Origin: Planctomycetota bacterium
GTDB lineage: Bacteria > Planctomycetota > Phycisphaerae > Sedimentisphaerales > Anaerohalosphaeraceae
Reading direction: 5' to 3'
DNA length: 6,806 bases
NCBI GenBank assembly: GCA_019456245.1
Contig: VRUF01000156.1
Span: forward strand, 1 to 6,806
Shown in pieces: positions 5,810 through 6,806 of this stretch (position 1 is the first letter of the stretch; every line of letters begins with the position of its first letter). The notes beneath the pieces are model-generated. The model did not search any database and was not told the origin of the DNA. It saw only the letters and a list, made by a program, of their open reading frames with translations. A program made the position numbers and the translations under genes.

Positions 5810-5823
5810 GACATGTTAATGTC
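5810..5823 (+). promoter_or_regulatory. Short stem-loop abutting the feoB-like ribosome site
   Basis: GACAT (5810-5814) and ATGTC (5819-5823) are perfect 5-bp arms with a 4-nt loop. The 3' arm directly abuts AAGG (5824-5827), the ribosome site 7 nt before the FeoB-like ATG. Its placement is the same as that of the hairpin before the symporter gene. The stem is short and could be chance. Confidence 0.25.
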
Positions 5824-5834
5824 AAGGTGTTTAG

Positions 5835-6806
5835 ATGCGCCGAAAAATTGAAAACAAAATAGATCATGCTATTGATACCATTGAGACGCACGGAAAAAGC
5901 AAAATGGTTGCTCCTTTGGACAGCATGATGGACAGGAAAAATAACTCAGAAATGGACACCCAGGATATTTCACGATCAGCCAAAAAAATCGCGATTGTCG
6001 GCCTTCCCAATACCGGTAAAAGTCAGGTATATAATAATCTGACTGGAAAGTATGCCTTAGTTGCCAACTATCCGCTAACTACCATAGAGACAGAACGGGC
6101 AAAGTGCACTATTAACGGGCAAAGTTACGAGATCGTCGATACGCCCGGCCTGCACTGTCTTTATATTCACTCCGAAGAAGAACTCGTTGTCCGCGATATG
6201 ATATTCTCCGAAAAGCCGGATATCATTATCCAATGCATCGACGCCAACCGCTTGAAACAATCCCTGACACTCACCGCCGATTTGATTGAATTAGGCATAC
6301 CGATGGTAATATCCCTCAATGCCGTAGACGAAACTACCAAAAAGGGGATATGGATAGATTCATCCGGCCTCTCACGGGCATTAGGAGTTCCCGTTATTGA
6401 GTCAATAGCAATTGAAGGTATAGGAACAAAAGACCTAAAGGCTGCGATAGGAAAAGCACGCACGAGCAAATGCCATCTGCGATACGGCGAAATCATTGAT
6501 AACGGCATCGCTACTATCGGATCCCTGCTGCCGGATGAGACTAGTTATAAACGCAAGAAAGCGATCCTTCTTATGCTCAACGATCCATTTCTTGCAGATT
6601 GCCTCACTAAAGAACACGGTGAGGAAAAAGTTGCCCAGTTAACCGAACATGTAAAAGCAGTCCGCAAGCAATTCAACGGACACTTCGGTCGCGCCCTGAA
6701 TAACCATCGCAGCCGTTGGGCGAATGAATTGACCGAAAATACAACCAGAAAGCAAAAAATCACACCGGGGCAGTTCTCAAAAGGTTTTGGGCGGTTGAGT
6801 CGACAT
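5835..6806 (+). CDS. feoB: FeoB-like ferrous iron transporter, N-terminal GTPase part (truncated by window end)
   Basis: The frame is open for 324 codons to the window edge, so only the cytosolic part is seen. FeoB couples a G-protein domain to a membrane domain that imports Fe2+. Motifs: G1 GLPNTGKS (56-63); switch region NYPLTTIE (78-85), where most FeoB read NxPGxTVE; G3 DTPGL (102-106); G4 NAVD (162-165); G5 region ESIAIEG. A helical spacer domain follows (about 200-310), and the visible end (GFGRLSRH) is where FeoB proteins approach their first membrane helix. Odd points: about 50 extra charged, methionine-containing residues precede the G domain, which in typical FeoB begins within the first few residues. 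The start is sure because TAG (5832-5834) immediately precedes the ATG, and AAGG lies 7 nt upstream. FeoB proteins occur in magnetosome clusters of several lineages, and here it fits iron supply to the organelle. No FeoA gene is seen in the window. Whether a complete membrane domain follows is unknown. Confidence 0.88.
   Translation, partial: MRRKIENKIDHAIDTIETHGKSKMVAPLDSMMDRKNNSEMDTQDISRSAKKIAIVGLPNTGKSQVYNNLTGKYALVANYPLTTIETERAKCTINGQSYEIVDTPGLHCLYIHSEEELVVRDMIFSEKPDIIIQCIDANRLKQSLTLTADLIELGIPMVISLNAVDETTKKGIWIDSSGLSRALGVPVIESIAIEGIGTKDLKAAIGKARTSKCHLRYGEIIDNGIATIGSLLPDETSYKRKKAILLMLNDPFLADCLTKEHGEEKVAQLTEHVKAVRKQFNGHFGRALNNHRSRWANELTENTTRKQKITPGQFSKGFGRLSRH

Noticed and set aside
1..6806. 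Insertion sequence, CRISPR array, tRNA or rRNA
   Set aside because: I saw no transposase, terminal inverted repeats, regular repeat-spacer pattern or RNA gene signature on reading through the window.

Overview
All genes lie on the + strand, tightly packed (1-nt overlap to about 70-nt gaps) and with no convincing terminator between them, so the window reads as the interior of one long operon. It looks like part of a magnetosome gene cluster (iron biomineral organelle) from a deep-branching, uncultivated magnetotactic bacterium. Base composition is moderate, by eye a little under 50% GC. I cannot fix the phylum. Candidates are the lineages whose magnetosome clusters differ from the alphaproteobacterial type: Desulfobacterota, Nitrospirota, Omnitrophota, Planctomycetota and similar.

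Layout: (1) 1-90, probable 3' end of an upstream gene. (2) 100-969 and 973-1878, two tandem cation diffusion facilitators (CDF). Both carry the N-terminal CxxC of MamB/MamM; the first matches MamM closely and the second is MamB-like. (3) 1904-2536, a single-pass membrane PDZ protein with a four-cysteine motif in place of the CxxCH hemes of MamE/MamP. (4) 2559-3380 and 3380-3904, a split pair of half-size chromate-transporter (CHR) proteins; the first has an extra N-terminal TPR-like helical domain. (5) 3905-4036, a 43-residue membrane peptide with a lysine-rich tail. (6) 4107-5540, a divergent Na+:amino-acid symporter (AGCS) that appears to start at an ATT codon. (7) 5593-5802, a small one-helix membrane protein interrupted near its end by a run of ten G. 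(8) 5835-6806, the start of a FeoB-type ferrous iron transporter, running off the window.

Inferred logic: the FeoB-like protein and the CDF pair would handle ferrous iron. The MamB-like protein may be mainly structural, because three of its four usual metal-site ligands are replaced. The PDZ protein would be a scaffold or sorting factor. The CHR pair (anion) and the AGCS protein (sodium/amino acid or another solute) are the unexpected partners; they may set the ionic environment of the organelle or the periplasm. This part is inference from gene order only. The recurring theme is paired membrane proteins (two CDF, two CHR, two tiny one-helix proteins).
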